From positions 1 through 64,000 of the forward strand of contig JAIVFJ010000031.1 of assembly GCA_025765615.1 (NCBI GenBank): DNA of 64,000 bases, written 5' to 3'. The position numbers and the translations under genes were made by a program. Numbering within the stretch: position 1 is the first letter of the stretch; each line of letters starts with the position of its first letter. The notes beneath the pieces were generated by a model. It had not been told where the DNA came from and did not search any database. It saw only the letters and a list, made by a program, of their open reading frames with translations. Below are positions 33,653 to 43,892 of this stretch, in pieces. This DNA is from Zopfochytrium polystomum (Eukaryota; Chytridiomycota; Chytridiomycetes; Chytridiales; Chytridiaceae).

Positions 33653-35465
33653 ATGTCCTTGACCGACACCGGCGCCGCTGCAGCCACCGCCACCGAGGAG
33701 ATCCCTTCATGGCACAAGATCGTCGGTATCTCACTGGCAGTCTCGTCGGCTCTCTTTATCGGAGCTTCCTACGTCTTGAAGAAGCGCGGCCTCCTCGATG
33801 CAAATGCCACCGATGGGAAGAAGCCCGGCGATGGCTACTCGTACTTGAAAAAGCCATTGTGGTGGGTCGGGCTCTTCCTGATGCTGTTCGGCGAGATCTG
33901 CAACACCGCTGCGTACGCTTTCTCTCCCGCGGTCATCGTTACTCCTATGGGCGCTGGATCCGTCGTCATCTCGGCTGTTCTCTCTCAAATCTTTCTTGGC
34001 GAGCGTCTGGACTTCTCGGCCAAGATTGGATGCCTCCAGTGCGTTCTCGGGGCTATTCTTCTCGCCCTGAACGGCCCCTCGACCAACGCAACGACCACCC
34101 TCGCTAGCTTCTGGGAGTTCGCCATCGCGCCTGTGTTTCTTGGTTACGCTGGACTGAACGTGCTAGTGCTACTCTTTCTGATGGTGTACGCCGTAAGAAA
34201 GTGGGGAGACAAGCACCCCATCGTCCACATTTCTATCTGCTCCCTGATTGGCGCATTCGTCGTGACCGCTGCACAAGGTTCGTGTGTTGTCAAATCCACT
34301 TTCAAATTGGATCCTCGGGCATTAAAACTTTCCTCTCCAAAAAGGTCTTGGAGCGGCGATTGTGTACACCGCGAGCACTCCCAACGATAACCAATTCAAG
34401 CAATGGTCCATGTACCCGCTGATTGCCTTCGTGCTTTTGTCGGGAGTGTTGCAGATCAACTATCTCAACAAAGCACTCAACATCTTCTCCACGGCTGTCG
34501 TCACTCCCATCTACTACGTGTGCTTTACGACGTCGACACTGATCTGCTCCACTGTGCTGTTTCGCTCCTTGCAGTTCCCGTCAACCATTGCGGCGGTGTC
34601 TTGCGGCATCGCCTTCATGGTCATAGTCGGCGGCGTCTCTCTCCTCTTTGCCTACAACCTGCAAATGGCAAAGGTAGAGATGGCTGCCGCCGCCACGGCT
34701 AACGAGAAATCCAGTCGCGGCCCCATCGACGCGCCGGCCTCCCGCATTGCCACTCGACCATTGGTGTACCCAGGTCCGCCTGCGGACACCAGCTTCTCTT
34801 ATCAAGGATACCATTATCAACGCCATTCCACGGACCCCGACTACGTTCCTCCTGGTCTATCGAACTCTCCGCCGTCGGGTCGCTCCAATTTCCCGCCCTC
34901 TTTCCCCACTCTGGCTTCGGCAACATCGGCCGCGGCAACTGTGGGCACTGCCCGTCCTCGCACCCTCAAACGAAACGGATCAAGTTCAGCAATGAATCTT
35001 TTGGATGAGGCTGCGAGCATGGGCAACAGAACTCCGACCCCCACGGAAGCCGCCGGTTTCGGTAGGGGTGTCGGTGGCGGTGGGAACAATGGGAGTGGAA
35101 ACGAGTACCGCCAGCAGCAGCAGCAGCCGAACATGCAATACCAACAACAGTCGCAATCGCAGTATCATCCCAGACAACGCCAAAACTCTTCTCCCCAAGT
35201 GCCATCGTCGAACGACCTCGGTTACCGCCAAGGCACCTCGAACCAGGGCACACCCCAGTTCGACGCTCGTACCCATATGCAGCAGCAGCAGCGTTATCAG
35301 CAAGGAGTTGGAGGACAGCAAGACCTGGGCTATCGGCAGCAGCTGCCGCCGCAGCAGCAGTTTGACCAATTCGACTCGTACCGCCAGCAACAGCAGCAAC
35401 AGCAGCAGGTGCAACGGCAAGGCCGCAATCAGCAGCAACAACTGGACGGCTATAGCCGCCAGTGA
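33653..35465 (+). CDS. NIPA-family magnesium transporter with Gln-rich tail
   Basis: Two exons, 33653-34277 and 34345-35465; 581 aa. The first ~330 residues form nine hydrophobic helices with the hallmarks of the NIPA (DUF803, drug/metabolite-transporter-like) family: SYVLKKRGL, WWVGLFLMLFGEICN, YAFSPAVIVTPMGA, SAVLSQIFLGERL and, after the splice, LNKALNIFSTAVVTPIYYV. Animal NIPA1/2 carry Mg2+ and other divalent cations across plasma or endosomal membranes; that activity is inferred here. The C-terminal ~250 residues are cytosolic-looking, first Ser/Pro-rich, then CAG/CAA-encoded poly-Gln. The intron donor is GTTCGT, the only GT that keeps the conserved frame (Q-G-L-G-A). Confidence 0.92.
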
Positions 35466-35914
35466 GGCAGCTTGTTGATAGGCCGTCCTATGAAAGATTT
35501 GGATCTGTTACGGGGAAGCTGAGCATGTGCCTTTTTTTTGCCTCCTTAATCTCTGCTCGCCGTTATCAAGGTTGTCGACTTTCGTCCCTTTCAATTGTGT
35601 GAGCGTTCAACTTCGCGCACAGCTTCTGGAGATGTTGATAGACGGATTATCCTTCCGGACCACCATCATTCAGTCCCAGTTGTTTGTTTACCTTTTTGAG
35701 TCCCTAACTTCCTTTTTTTCTCACTATACTTCTACTACTTTTCCGCACAAGCGACAAATGGCTCCCGACTTCACATTCTCTTTCAACACCAAGCATTTGC
35801 AAGTCGGATTCATTTAGGATTCATTCCATCCCGCTCCTATTTTACCGAACTCTTTTTTCAGTTGCCCTCTTTCTCCTTTGGTTGGTTTTTATCTCTCTCT
35901 CTCTCTCTCTCTTG
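35466..35914 (+). other. 3' region of the NIPA-like gene
   Basis: T-rich non-coding sequence. It probably contains the NIPA 3' UTR and, from about 35800, the leader of the next small ORF, with a (CT)n run at 35890-35910. Confidence 0.4.
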
Positions 35915-36202
35915 ATGACTTCTTTTCTTGCTCTTTTGTCGTTGTGTACGCTTATAGTTCTTTTGTCGACGCTGCCCGCGAGCGGAACGTTAATGGCCGT
36001 GAACGTGGAAGGCGGCGCCTTCCGCGCTTTTACCAATAAGCGAAATGGTTCTGAAATGTCGCAGCTTGAAACAGAAATTGTAATTCCCCCCTCAACCAGC
36101 AATTTTGCACTAACACCCGCGCACAAAGAAGAGTTTCGCTTCTATTGCACACACATCACCGTCCAACCTTGGGAGTGTTCGGTGAGTGAACCTGCCAAAT
36201 GA
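35915..36202 (+). CDS. Candidate small secreted protein
   Basis: 95-codon frame from ATG 35915. Residues 1-24 (MTSFLALLSLCTLIVLLSTL, then PASG) look like a cleavable signal peptide: short polar start, 17-residue hydrophobic core, small residues at the cut. The mature part is ~70 residues, has two Cys (FYCTH and WECSV) and an N-glycosylation sequon (NGSE). No family recognised. The codon at TGTTCG is followed by a strong GTGAGT, so the gene may splice onward into a missing exon; a MITE lies 46 bp downstream. Could also be a chance ORF. Confidence 0.4.
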   Translation: MTSFLALLSLCTLIVLLSTLPASGTLMAVNVEGGAFRAFTNKRNGSEMSQLETEIVIPPSTSNFALTPAHKEEFRFYCTHITVQPWECSVSEPAK

Positions 36203-36248
36203 CACGCACTCCGGCGCGGTGGCTTGAAGAAAATGCAGTACATGTAAA

Positions 36249-36407
36249 TACAGTGGCTCACAAAATTGCGCCAATGTGTTTGCCACACGGACTGTTTCCG
36301 CCCAAACTCGCTCAATACAGGCATGAAACTTGACCCAGTTTCACTCTGAGATATGCTTTGTCAGCTGCAGAAGTACTTGTGCATTGGCGCAATTTTGCGA
36401 GTTGCTA
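36249..36407. mobile_element. Tc1/mariner-like MITE, about 159 bp
   Basis: Terminal inverted repeats: left 36249-36276 begins TACAGTGGCTCACAAAATTG, right 36382-36407 is its imperfect reverse complement. The inner 18 bases (CACAAAATTGCGCCAATG, one mismatch) match. Both ends carry TA, the mariner target site. There is no coding capacity between the arms. Confidence 0.7.
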
Positions 36408-36579
36408 AGGAGATTTTTGGGAACGGCGACATCCAGACTATCGCCCTTGAACCGCTTTTACTTTCTTTTCCGATCGTTTCGTCTGTTTTTGCGGGTTGAG
36501 CTGAGCGGGGTCGGGGCGGCTGCCAATGCTACAAAAGGGGAGGGAGTCTGTATGTTGCCGTTCCCGATTTTTTTTTCAG

Positions 36580-38640
36580 TAATCAGTGTTGCCCCCCCTT
36601 TGCCGCAATGATCGCGGTAATCCTTCAATTAGGCATAATTTCGGTGAGGCAGTCGGCGACACGATTTTCGCACTTGATGCGAACATTGAAAAAAAAGAGA
36701 AAGAAAAAGTCCTCCTAGTACGATTAGCCGTGTGCTTCAAAATAACAGCGGAAGCGATATTTAACCGCTTCCCGTCGTGCGTTTCCCAGCAGGCCCACCA
36801 GTTCGAACGGTTCCGGTGTCCGTTTCGACGGTCTCGAGTCGGTGCTTGCTGTATTTCGGTGTTCGTCGGACTTTGGTTGCCCACGCCAGTGCCAACGCCA
36901 CAGGTGTCTGTCGACTCATTCCATTGGCAAAGTCTCCGTAAAATGACTGCCGTTTTAATCCGGTCGATCATCTGGTTAAAATAGCTGCCCTCATTCGTTT
37001 CCAGCTCCCGGTAAAAGGCGCAGCAGCTGGCGAAGGACGCATTTTCGCGATCGAAGGAGGACGGATTCATCGTGCCGAAGTGGATTGGAACGACGCTGTC
37101 CTGGCGTCTGGCTTCGAGAGCGGGAGCAAAAAAACTGGCTGGCCTCCTCGCACGTGTGAAAGTCCTTGAACATGCTGTGGCCGGGCCGAGAGATGGACGT
37201 ATGTGAGAAGAAGTAGAAGAAGGAAGAGGAAACGCTCGGGTAAGAGAATCAAAAAAAACACCACAATCAACGAGCATATCCCCACCTCTCGCATTTGTTG
37301 ACCACCATTATACACTGCCTGGCCCAGTCGGGGGCTGGTTCGCCACCTTACTCGCTCTTAGTGGCCAAGTCGTTGAGCAAGGTCTTCTCCGTCATCGTTT
37401 CGATTGTTTCCGTGCACTTCACGACGACTACGATGTGGAACGACGGATCCCTAACGTAGCTGGCAACGACCTCGTTGATCATATTGGTTTGCCAGGAGCG
37501 CTCGGGTGCCGCCGGACGGGGTTCGTTATGAAGCCTGGCAGGTCGACGATTTGCACAGGTGTTGCAACGTCGTTTAATAGCTGTTGGCTTGCTGTGAACA
37601 AGCATTATTTTTTGGGCGTCGTCTGCTCGGTGGGTCGGTGTGGGTCGGTGGGCTGGTGGGTTGACGCGTCGGTCGGTCGGTCGCGTCCATCATCGGAAGT
37701 TTGACAAAAGAAAATTTATTCAAAAACCACGAGAAAAAAGTAGGACCAAATTCCTCAAGGCGTACTTGCGGCAGTTTGATGCAGCTGAAAATGGTCCTCT
37801 GATTGAGCAGCTTTTTGCAAAGACTGCTATGACTCAATTTCACAAGAAAATGGCCTGCTACAACTCACTTCACTGCGCTGTTTGCAGAGAGCTTTGGCCA
37901 GCAAAAGGCGTGCCACTTCCAGTGGCCAACAACTATAAGTGTGACTGGTGCAAAAGAGGTCAGTTAACCAGTGCTAACTGTTTTTGTTCTGAAGTCCATT
38001 CAGATCTGATGAAACACCAGAATGCTGGGGTTCCCCTGTTTGGAATTGAGAATGACATGATCCCAGAATTCTCCACCATTGATTTGGAAATAAGACAAGC
38101 TCTGAGATCTCTCACTATGGTTGAAGAAATGCTGCTTTCTCCTGTTCTTCCCATCATGACTGTCTATCAGCTGCACAGCAATGGCCAAAATGAGCACCAG
38201 GGCTTTGTGGCAAGCTTTCGCCAGCAGAGTATTGAGTTTGTGAAGCAAGTCCCTCACCTCCCAGCTGCAGTTTCAGTTATTGTTGTTTGGAGAGCAAATC
38301 AAGATGAACACAGCCAATCTAGAGACTTGACTGTTTGTAGAGCAAGAGTGCAGAAGATTGCAAGGTTTTTGGTGGAGAACCACCCTGACTTTATTGAGGC
38401 AGCCGCCTGCAGTCTCGGCGTTAACGACCAGCGCCAGCTCGGCTTCGTCCACGTCCCGGGCGGACGCCCTGCTGTTATTTGTTTGTCCAATTTTCGCTCG
38501 TACTTTCGCCTCGTTCGGCTTCGTCTTTGCGTCTCCCTCCCCACGTCCACGCAGTGATGTCGATCCCATCACCTCAATTGTCTTAATACACCGGAACAAC
38601 TGTGCGACCTCGACTCGCTTTCACGCATCCCAACAGGTCT
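36580..38640 (-). pseudogene. Broken dynamin-family GTPase gene
   Basis: Minus-strand fragments of a dynamin-type GTPase. Upstream part (about 38600-38412) ends DEAELALVVNAET; after skipping an 845-bp insertion, the frame resumes exactly as ATPVQIVDLPGFITN, the DxxG (G3) motif of dynamins. A frame change follows, then AAPERSWQTNMINEVVASYV, DPSFHIVVVVKCTETI, an in-frame TAA at about 37350, and CIMVVNKCERWG. Another frame change separates SMFKDFHTCEEASQFF from PIHFGTMNPSSFDREN. No intact P-loop was found upstream. With an insertion, two or more frame shifts and a stop, the gene cannot make a full GTPase. Its 3' part (36580-36943) recurs at 45096-45525. Confidence 0.72.
37567..38411 (+). mobile_element. 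845-bp insertion encoding a helitron-type protein fragment
   Basis: Removing this segment restores the dynamin frame without gaining or losing a base. It is flanked by TGCA on both sides (37563-37566 and 38408-38411). Its plus-strand frame encodes CAVCRELW, CDWCKRG, then MVEEMLLSPVLPIMTVYQL and RARVQKIARFLVENHPDF. These match the N-terminal region (Cys-rich segment plus conserved block) found ahead of the Rep/helicase in helitron-associated proteins. The catalytic Rep and helicase parts are absent, so this is a non-autonomous fragment. The 4-bp duplication is unlike a standard helitron insertion between A and T. Confidence 0.7.
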
Positions 38641-38813
38641 GGTTGAAGGATTTTCAAGTTCGTTGAAAGTCCCAGGGATAAGTGTTGTGGTCCGTGTTGC
38701 AAAGCTGTACGACACCGGCCGCTTATCCGATCAAGGACAGCGACGGTTTTGGCCGCCCACTTGTTCATTGCCCTCGAAAGCTATTGGAATCTTGTGGTCC
38801 CGCGCCCGCCCGG

Positions 38814-39025
38814 TGTTTCTTCACCCAGAATCACGTCTGTTCCCTCCTCCACCAGAGTTCTTTTGCCTTTTTCTCAACACAAGTACGAACCAGACCGACG
38901 ATGGCGACGAGGAGAGCGCTGCGCGCACCGCCAGACACCGTTTTTTTTTTTGCCTGGATGTGCTCTGGCTGGCTGCGCCTGGAAGACCCTTCGGCCACGG
39001 CTCCAATTGCGGTTTCCCTGAGCTG
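38814..39025. repeat. Dispersed repeat, copy 1
   Basis: About 210 bp shared with 41340-41548 in the same orientation, from TGTTTCTTCACCCAGAATC to TTTCCCTGAGCTG, with scattered mismatches (roughly 85-90% by eye). The copies bracket the HMG-box gene. No function recognised; it may be a remnant of a gene fragment. Confidence 0.75.
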
Positions 39026-39161
39026 ATCCCGATCCGAAAAATCGAGGGGGAAATCAATTGTTCTTCCACCGCCAAAGTCCCCCATCTAACCTTGAAGAAA
39101 ACCGTACTTCAGGATATTTCCTTGCTTCTTGGGTCAGCCGGACACATTTCCAGCGAGCCTG

Positions 39162-41220
39162 TCACTCATCTGACTGGGCTTGGTCGCCGTCTGACTCGTC
39201 CGGGTCGTCGGACTGCGATCTAACTCGGTCGGTGTAACGATTCTTTTCTTGCCTGTCCAAGGCCTTCCACGCCTGGGCCACTTTCTCGCTCATTTCCCCT
39301 GTTTTCACATCCATCAAGAGCGGGCGGCGTTTTTCAAAAGAAATGGGGGTTCCTCAGTTCAGTACCCAACCACAGCCGATCCCCAGGCGCAGAAAAGGGG
39401 AGCTCAGCAACTCACCAAGGGAAAGGCTCGGGGTCTCTTTTTGGATGGCGCGCCACTTCTCGCGCGCGAATACGGTGAAAGCTGGAAATTTTTCGGGAAG
39501 GCTGGAGTTAAATTTTGCAATCCCGCGACCCAAGAGAGGCATTTGTGAACAGAAGCAAGCTCAAAAAGATACGTAGCTGCGACGAGGGCGGTGGGAGGGG
39601 GAAAAGGTTGAAAAGCAGACCTGTCCGCGATACGACACGGGTGACCTTGGGCGGCGGAGCCGGCCGTCGCGCGGTTCGACCCAGTGGAAACTGCGCGAGA
39701 GGGGGAACAAGCGCGGGTGTGTTGGCTGCACTTGCCAAACTTGACGGAACAATAGCGTTAGTACCGTTTGGAGCAGGCACTTGGTTCAAGGGGGGTGCGT
39801 CTGCTTGCATCCCAGCGCCAATGGCAGCTGATGGAGGAGGAAAGGGGTTGGGCCCGGAAAGACCGATCGGCTCTGGCTTTTTTCTGTTGGCAAAGGAATG
39901 TCGTTAGCCCCGGCGGAGTGCAAGACAAGGGTGGCAACTCTCACTTAGGTAGAGTGATCACAATGCCAATGTCAGAAGAGATCTGTGCTTCGGGTTCACA
40001 GCCGCTTGTTCCATCCGAGCAACTCTCATATCTTGATGTCCACGGCTTGCCACCACCGGGAAGGGCACTGGTGTGATGGATGACTTGAAGCGGAACTCGC
40101 TTTAAGTCCTTATGATGGTACAATGTTCGAGACATAGATGGCGAGAAGTCTGGTTGCGGGAGGTCTGCAACATTGCCGACAAGGAGGTCGTTTTCGCTGG
40201 AGAGTTTGGGGCGGAGGTTCTCGTCCAGCTTGTAATCCACACTCGAGAGGTTGTTTTCTTCGTAATACTTTCGGTAATAGCAACTAGATGTCCAAGAGTC
40301 AACTGGGGGTCGTAAAAAGACACGAGAGCACACCTGTAATGATGCTCCACACTATCTTCCATGTCGAACCGCTTGAAGTAAATGTTCTCCAATCCAAAAA
40401 GCTGCTCCAATGCACGCATGCACAGTTTTTGTTCCTCCGACTCAAATTGCACGTCCGAAGCGGGACACGCCTGAGGCACATACACACACCCATCATCACC
40501 GTCGTCGCGTCTGTTCGTGAGCCTTTCGGACTGTTGGTCGGCCTGGGCAGTCAGCTCGTCGAACCGAAAGTGCTGCTGCACTTTTGCTTGCAGAGGGAAC
40601 GGCAACGTCAACGCCAGGTCCCATTTGCCCGTCAATGCCTCCAGCAGCCGCCGCCAGCTCTCGACGGTGTCCAAAGCCGCTTCGCGGGCCTGCTGAATCT
40701 GCGCCGCGACCGGTTTCATCCGCTCCAGGGCCTCCCGGCCGCCTTCGGCCGTGAAGAAGACGGACAGGGACCATTTCAGATCGAACGGCGACGGGATGCA
40801 CAGGAAACGGAGGTCGCAGTCGATGCGGGCCGGAGTGAGCTCGTCGAGGTCGTGGTCGTCGGCATCGTCGTCGTCGCCAGCCGCGCCGCCGGGTCCCCCG
40901 GCGTCCGGCTCGTGCGACACGAGCTGCAGCAGCATGCTTGTCAATCCCTGGTTCATCGGCTGGATCGTCTGGCGCGGGAAGGAGAAGCCGAAGAACCCCG
41001 GGGCGCGCTGGGTCCACTGCAGTGGGGTTCTGATTCCCGTGTCGAGGCCCGGTCGCATGGGAAACTGCCAGGGGCGGGCGGTGTCGTAGAAGGGGAGGAC
41101 GACGCGGCGGAAGACGGCGGGCGAGCAGTCGGGCAGGTCGATGGAGTGCGGGTCGCGGAAGTCGAGGATGCGGGATGGGACGTCACGCAGGACCGCGGGG
41201 ACGGAAACCCTCCATATCAT
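39162..41220 (-). CDS. Conserved-looking protein with C-terminal HMG box
   Basis: Five exons: 41220-40334, 40283-39945, 39883-39621, 39481-39416, 39298-39162; 1692 nt, 563 aa; all introns 50-139 bp with GT-AG ends. The last two exons together make an HMG box: AFTVFAREKWRAIQKETPSL, SLGEMSEKVAQAWKAL, DRQEKNRYTDR, with the conserved Trp, Pro-Ser-Leu and Glu-Lys-x-x-Tyr. An acidic Asp/Ser/Glu tail follows. The ~430 residues before it form a long first part with no family I recognise, including an Asp-rich insert (DDDDADDHDLDEL) and a Pro-rich linker just ahead of the box. HMG boxes bend DNA; a chromatin role is inferred. The box was only visible after splicing across an intron at its middle. Confidence 0.72.
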
Positions 41221-41339
41221 TCAATAACGGGTCAGCCCATTGAATCCCAACGAAAGCGAGAACGCCTCAAGGGGCTATCCGAAAACAGTGGTTAATCTCA
41301 CACACCATCAACAACACTCTCCCAGCTGAGATCTTTGGC

Positions 41340-41548
41340 TGTTTCTTCACCCAGAATCACGTCTGTTCCCTCCTCCACCAGAGTTCTTTCGCCTTTTTCT
41401 CAACACAAGGACGAACCAGACCGACGACGGCGACGAGGAAAGTGCCGAGCGCACCGCCGAACGCAGTTTTTTTGCCTGGATGTGCTCTGGCTGGCCGCTC
41501 CTGGAAGGCTCGTCCGACCACGGCTCCAATTGCGGTTTCCCTGAGCTG
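41340..41548. repeat. Dispersed repeat, copy 2
   Basis: Partner of 38814-39025. The surrounding sequences differ, so the similarity is confined to this block. Confidence 0.75.
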
Positions 41549-43009
41549 TGGATCCTGATTCAGCGGGTGCTCCTCGTCGAAGTGTTCCTTGAACTCGTCG
41601 GAAACGCATGGCAGTCCGCCGACCGTTCCTGCGCTGCTCTACCAGACCCGTCTGCGTTCGTTAAACCTGCTGGTTCGGGTGGCGAAAACAAACCCCTCAC
41701 CCATTTAGGTGCAGGCGTAGGCACTGGCAACCAACTCCGGTGCAGGCAAACCTCCTTCCATATTCTGGATCGAGCGCTTTCGTCGTTGAAAAACGCTGAG
41801 CGGGCGGCATGACAGAGGCTCTCCACCACGAGGACGTGCTGGGCAGAAAGAAAACCAAAAACAGAAAGCGAAGCGTCGAGATGGAGGGATCATGGAGTGA
41901 AGGGGGAAATCGTTGGAAGTAAATTTTGCTTGGATCGTTGAATGTTGTGTTCGTCTTGCAGACGATTGACTGGCGAGCGTACCTTGCTGCATGCTATCGC
42001 CACCCTTCTGCTCGTAACCGGTTTCGCATTGTGCAATGTGCTGATGTCATCATTTCGAAGCTAAAACTTGGAACTTCTGGGAGTGAGCCTCCGCTCACAC
42101 TTCGACCGAACAAGACACCAGGGTTGATTCCCTTTTGATTCTGCGTTGTTGCCGGAAAAAACGCGCACCCATAAAATCATTGAAATCACACGCCATTCTT
42201 CCATTTCCCTTTTTGTCAGCTGGTGGCGAGATCTCACTTTTGATTGTATCTGGGTGTACGGAGGAGTGTGATTGTTTGGCTTCATGAATTTCTTTATCCC
42301 AATGGCCACGGGGTACTTCCTTTCCTGTCAAATAGAATAACGACGAAGTGCTGCAAGTTTCTGAACTCTGGCGGACTCAGACCCGGAAACATCATTCATC
42401 GGGTTCGGTTTTTTTGGGATTCGGATTGATCTGGATCCAATCTGTTTCCGATCAATTTACCTCGGATTCTGGATATCCACTTGAATAAGTCGGTTTTTCA
42501 ACGAATATTCGCCAAAAAGTGGAATCCGTATCGGCCCCGAATCCATCCGGAATCCGATTTTGCGGAGGCCAGCGTTAGGCACAGCGAGGCTCTGAGAGAA
42601 TGGCATTGTGTTCGAAGTTGTGGAGCTTCAACCTCGGGAACACGCCGGGCCTTGCGTTTGCCTCCTCGTCGGCGTCACAGTCGCCGCCGCGCAGTTCGAG
42701 CGCGATCGGCTCGCGGCGCCAGCAGCATCGCGTCGCAGGCGTCAGTGGGCTGGGCGGCGCGGCGTCGTCTGCCTTGGCGAGCTCGGGCCTCGTGTCGAGC
42801 TCGAGCGTAACCAACCACATCGACGCCGTGCCCAGGGGCTGTACACGATGATTGTGGCCAGCGCGCGACGTCACCGGGTTTGTAAATGAAGAAGGTAGGG
42901 GGGAGCGCGCCCGTCCGAAGCACGTGGACAGGATTCGACGGACATCCAAAAGCTTGGGTTTCAGATAATAAATACGATAACTAAAATATGTGAGTTCTAC
43001 TTGGCAACA
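41549..43009. other. Region without a supported gene
   Basis: Open frames on both strands are short. The longest candidate is a minus frame at 42822-42575 (MWLVTLELDTRPELAK...) and an overlapping plus frame from ATG 42600; neither shows a known domain and they exclude each other. A small real gene here cannot be ruled out. Confidence 0.3.
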
Positions 43010-43091
43010 GACAACGTGGCCGAGTGGTTAAGGCGACAGACTACAAATCTGTTAGGGTTTCCCTGCGCAGGTTCAAGTCCTGGCGTAGTCG
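43010..43091 (+). tRNA. tRNA-Ser-like gene, anticodon ACA (possible pseudogene)
   Basis: Class II cloverleaf of 82 nt without intron. A box TGGCCGAGTGG, D-loop TGGTTAAGGC, anticodon stem ACAGA/TCTGT with loop CTACAAA, long variable arm with GGG-TTT-CCC, B box GGTTCAAGTCC. The body is that of tRNA-Ser, but positions 34-36 (43043-43045) read ACA, which pairs with the cysteine codon UGU. Serine AGA would need only one change (C to G at position 35). The acceptor stem has one mismatch (A:A, pair 4) and the T stem one (G:G). A TTTT terminator lies about 15 bases downstream. This is either a decayed copy or a serine tRNA with altered decoding. Confidence 0.75.
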
Positions 43092-43892
43092 TGTGTTCGA
43101 CGTAATTTTACACTCATGTGCCATTGCCGCTTTGTCCTGCGTGATTACACTTGCAAGCTTTTATTGGTGAGCGTTTCCTCTCCTCAACTTGCCTCATGGG
43201 CCCGACGCTGAGATACTCGCTGCTGGCAAAAGCAGCAAGCAGCTTTTCGTTCTTTGCAGTTGGTGTGGCAGTTGAGCATGGGAGGAGCTTTGTGTGAAGT
43301 CTTCTCTTGGAACAATTTGTACATGGCAAGGCGAATTCTCTGAAAACTCCCAGAATTGAACTGAGCTGTCACCCACTTTGTCGCGTAGGCCTTGTTTTTG
43401 GTTTGTGCAGGGCGTCGTCGTCCGTCCTCGCCGATAGCCCGACAGGATATTGAGACCCGCTCTTTCTTGCGAACGCGGGACGCAGCGGCGGAGTGGGCAC
43501 GCAGCGAACACTGGTCGACGTCCAGCATCAAGTGGCGCGGGTTTGGCGGGTCCGCGTCGCAGCCAAGTGTTGGCCAAAAAGAGAATCATACACGCTGATA
43601 AAACTATGGCCGCTCCGTCCACGCACCGACCGTGATTCTGGTGGCTGTATCATCGGAAGCGAGTCGCTTCCATTCGCGTTTCGGCGTCCGCGCCCGTCGC
43701 CGCGCTTCGACTCGGATTGGCCCAACGTGCAGTCGGAAGTCAATAACTGCGTTGGGGGCCACAGCGTAGGCAGCAAACCCGACGTCGTGCTGGGCTGCAA
43801 GAGCCAGTGAGTTTCTCGGCGAATTTCTGGACTCAGGCCGGACTTCCACATCGCTCTCAGAGTCGACAGTGGTGTTCAAGTAGCTGGCACGC
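43092..43892. other. Region with short unassigned frames
   Basis: A minus frame at 43528-43184 ends in a Cys-rich stretch (LNCHTNCKERKAACCFCQQR) that could be a zinc-binding tail of a transposase, but nothing around it supports that. Otherwise no gene is seen. Confidence 0.3.

Noticed and set aside
37317..37352. A 33-bp intron bypassing the in-frame TAA of the dynamin gene
   Set aside because: GT-AG ends exist and the frame would be kept, but 33 bp is shorter than any other intron here and the gene has other lesions.
40102..41220. Possible GINS (Psf3-like) domain in the N-terminal part of the HMG-box protein
   Set aside because: A loose resemblance (FFGFSF with a following helix) was noticed, but length and the rest do not fit Psf3; not strong enough to name.
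40288..41295. 335-codon plus-strand frame
   Set aside because: Antisense to the first exon of the HMG-box gene, whose frame and splice sites are coherent.
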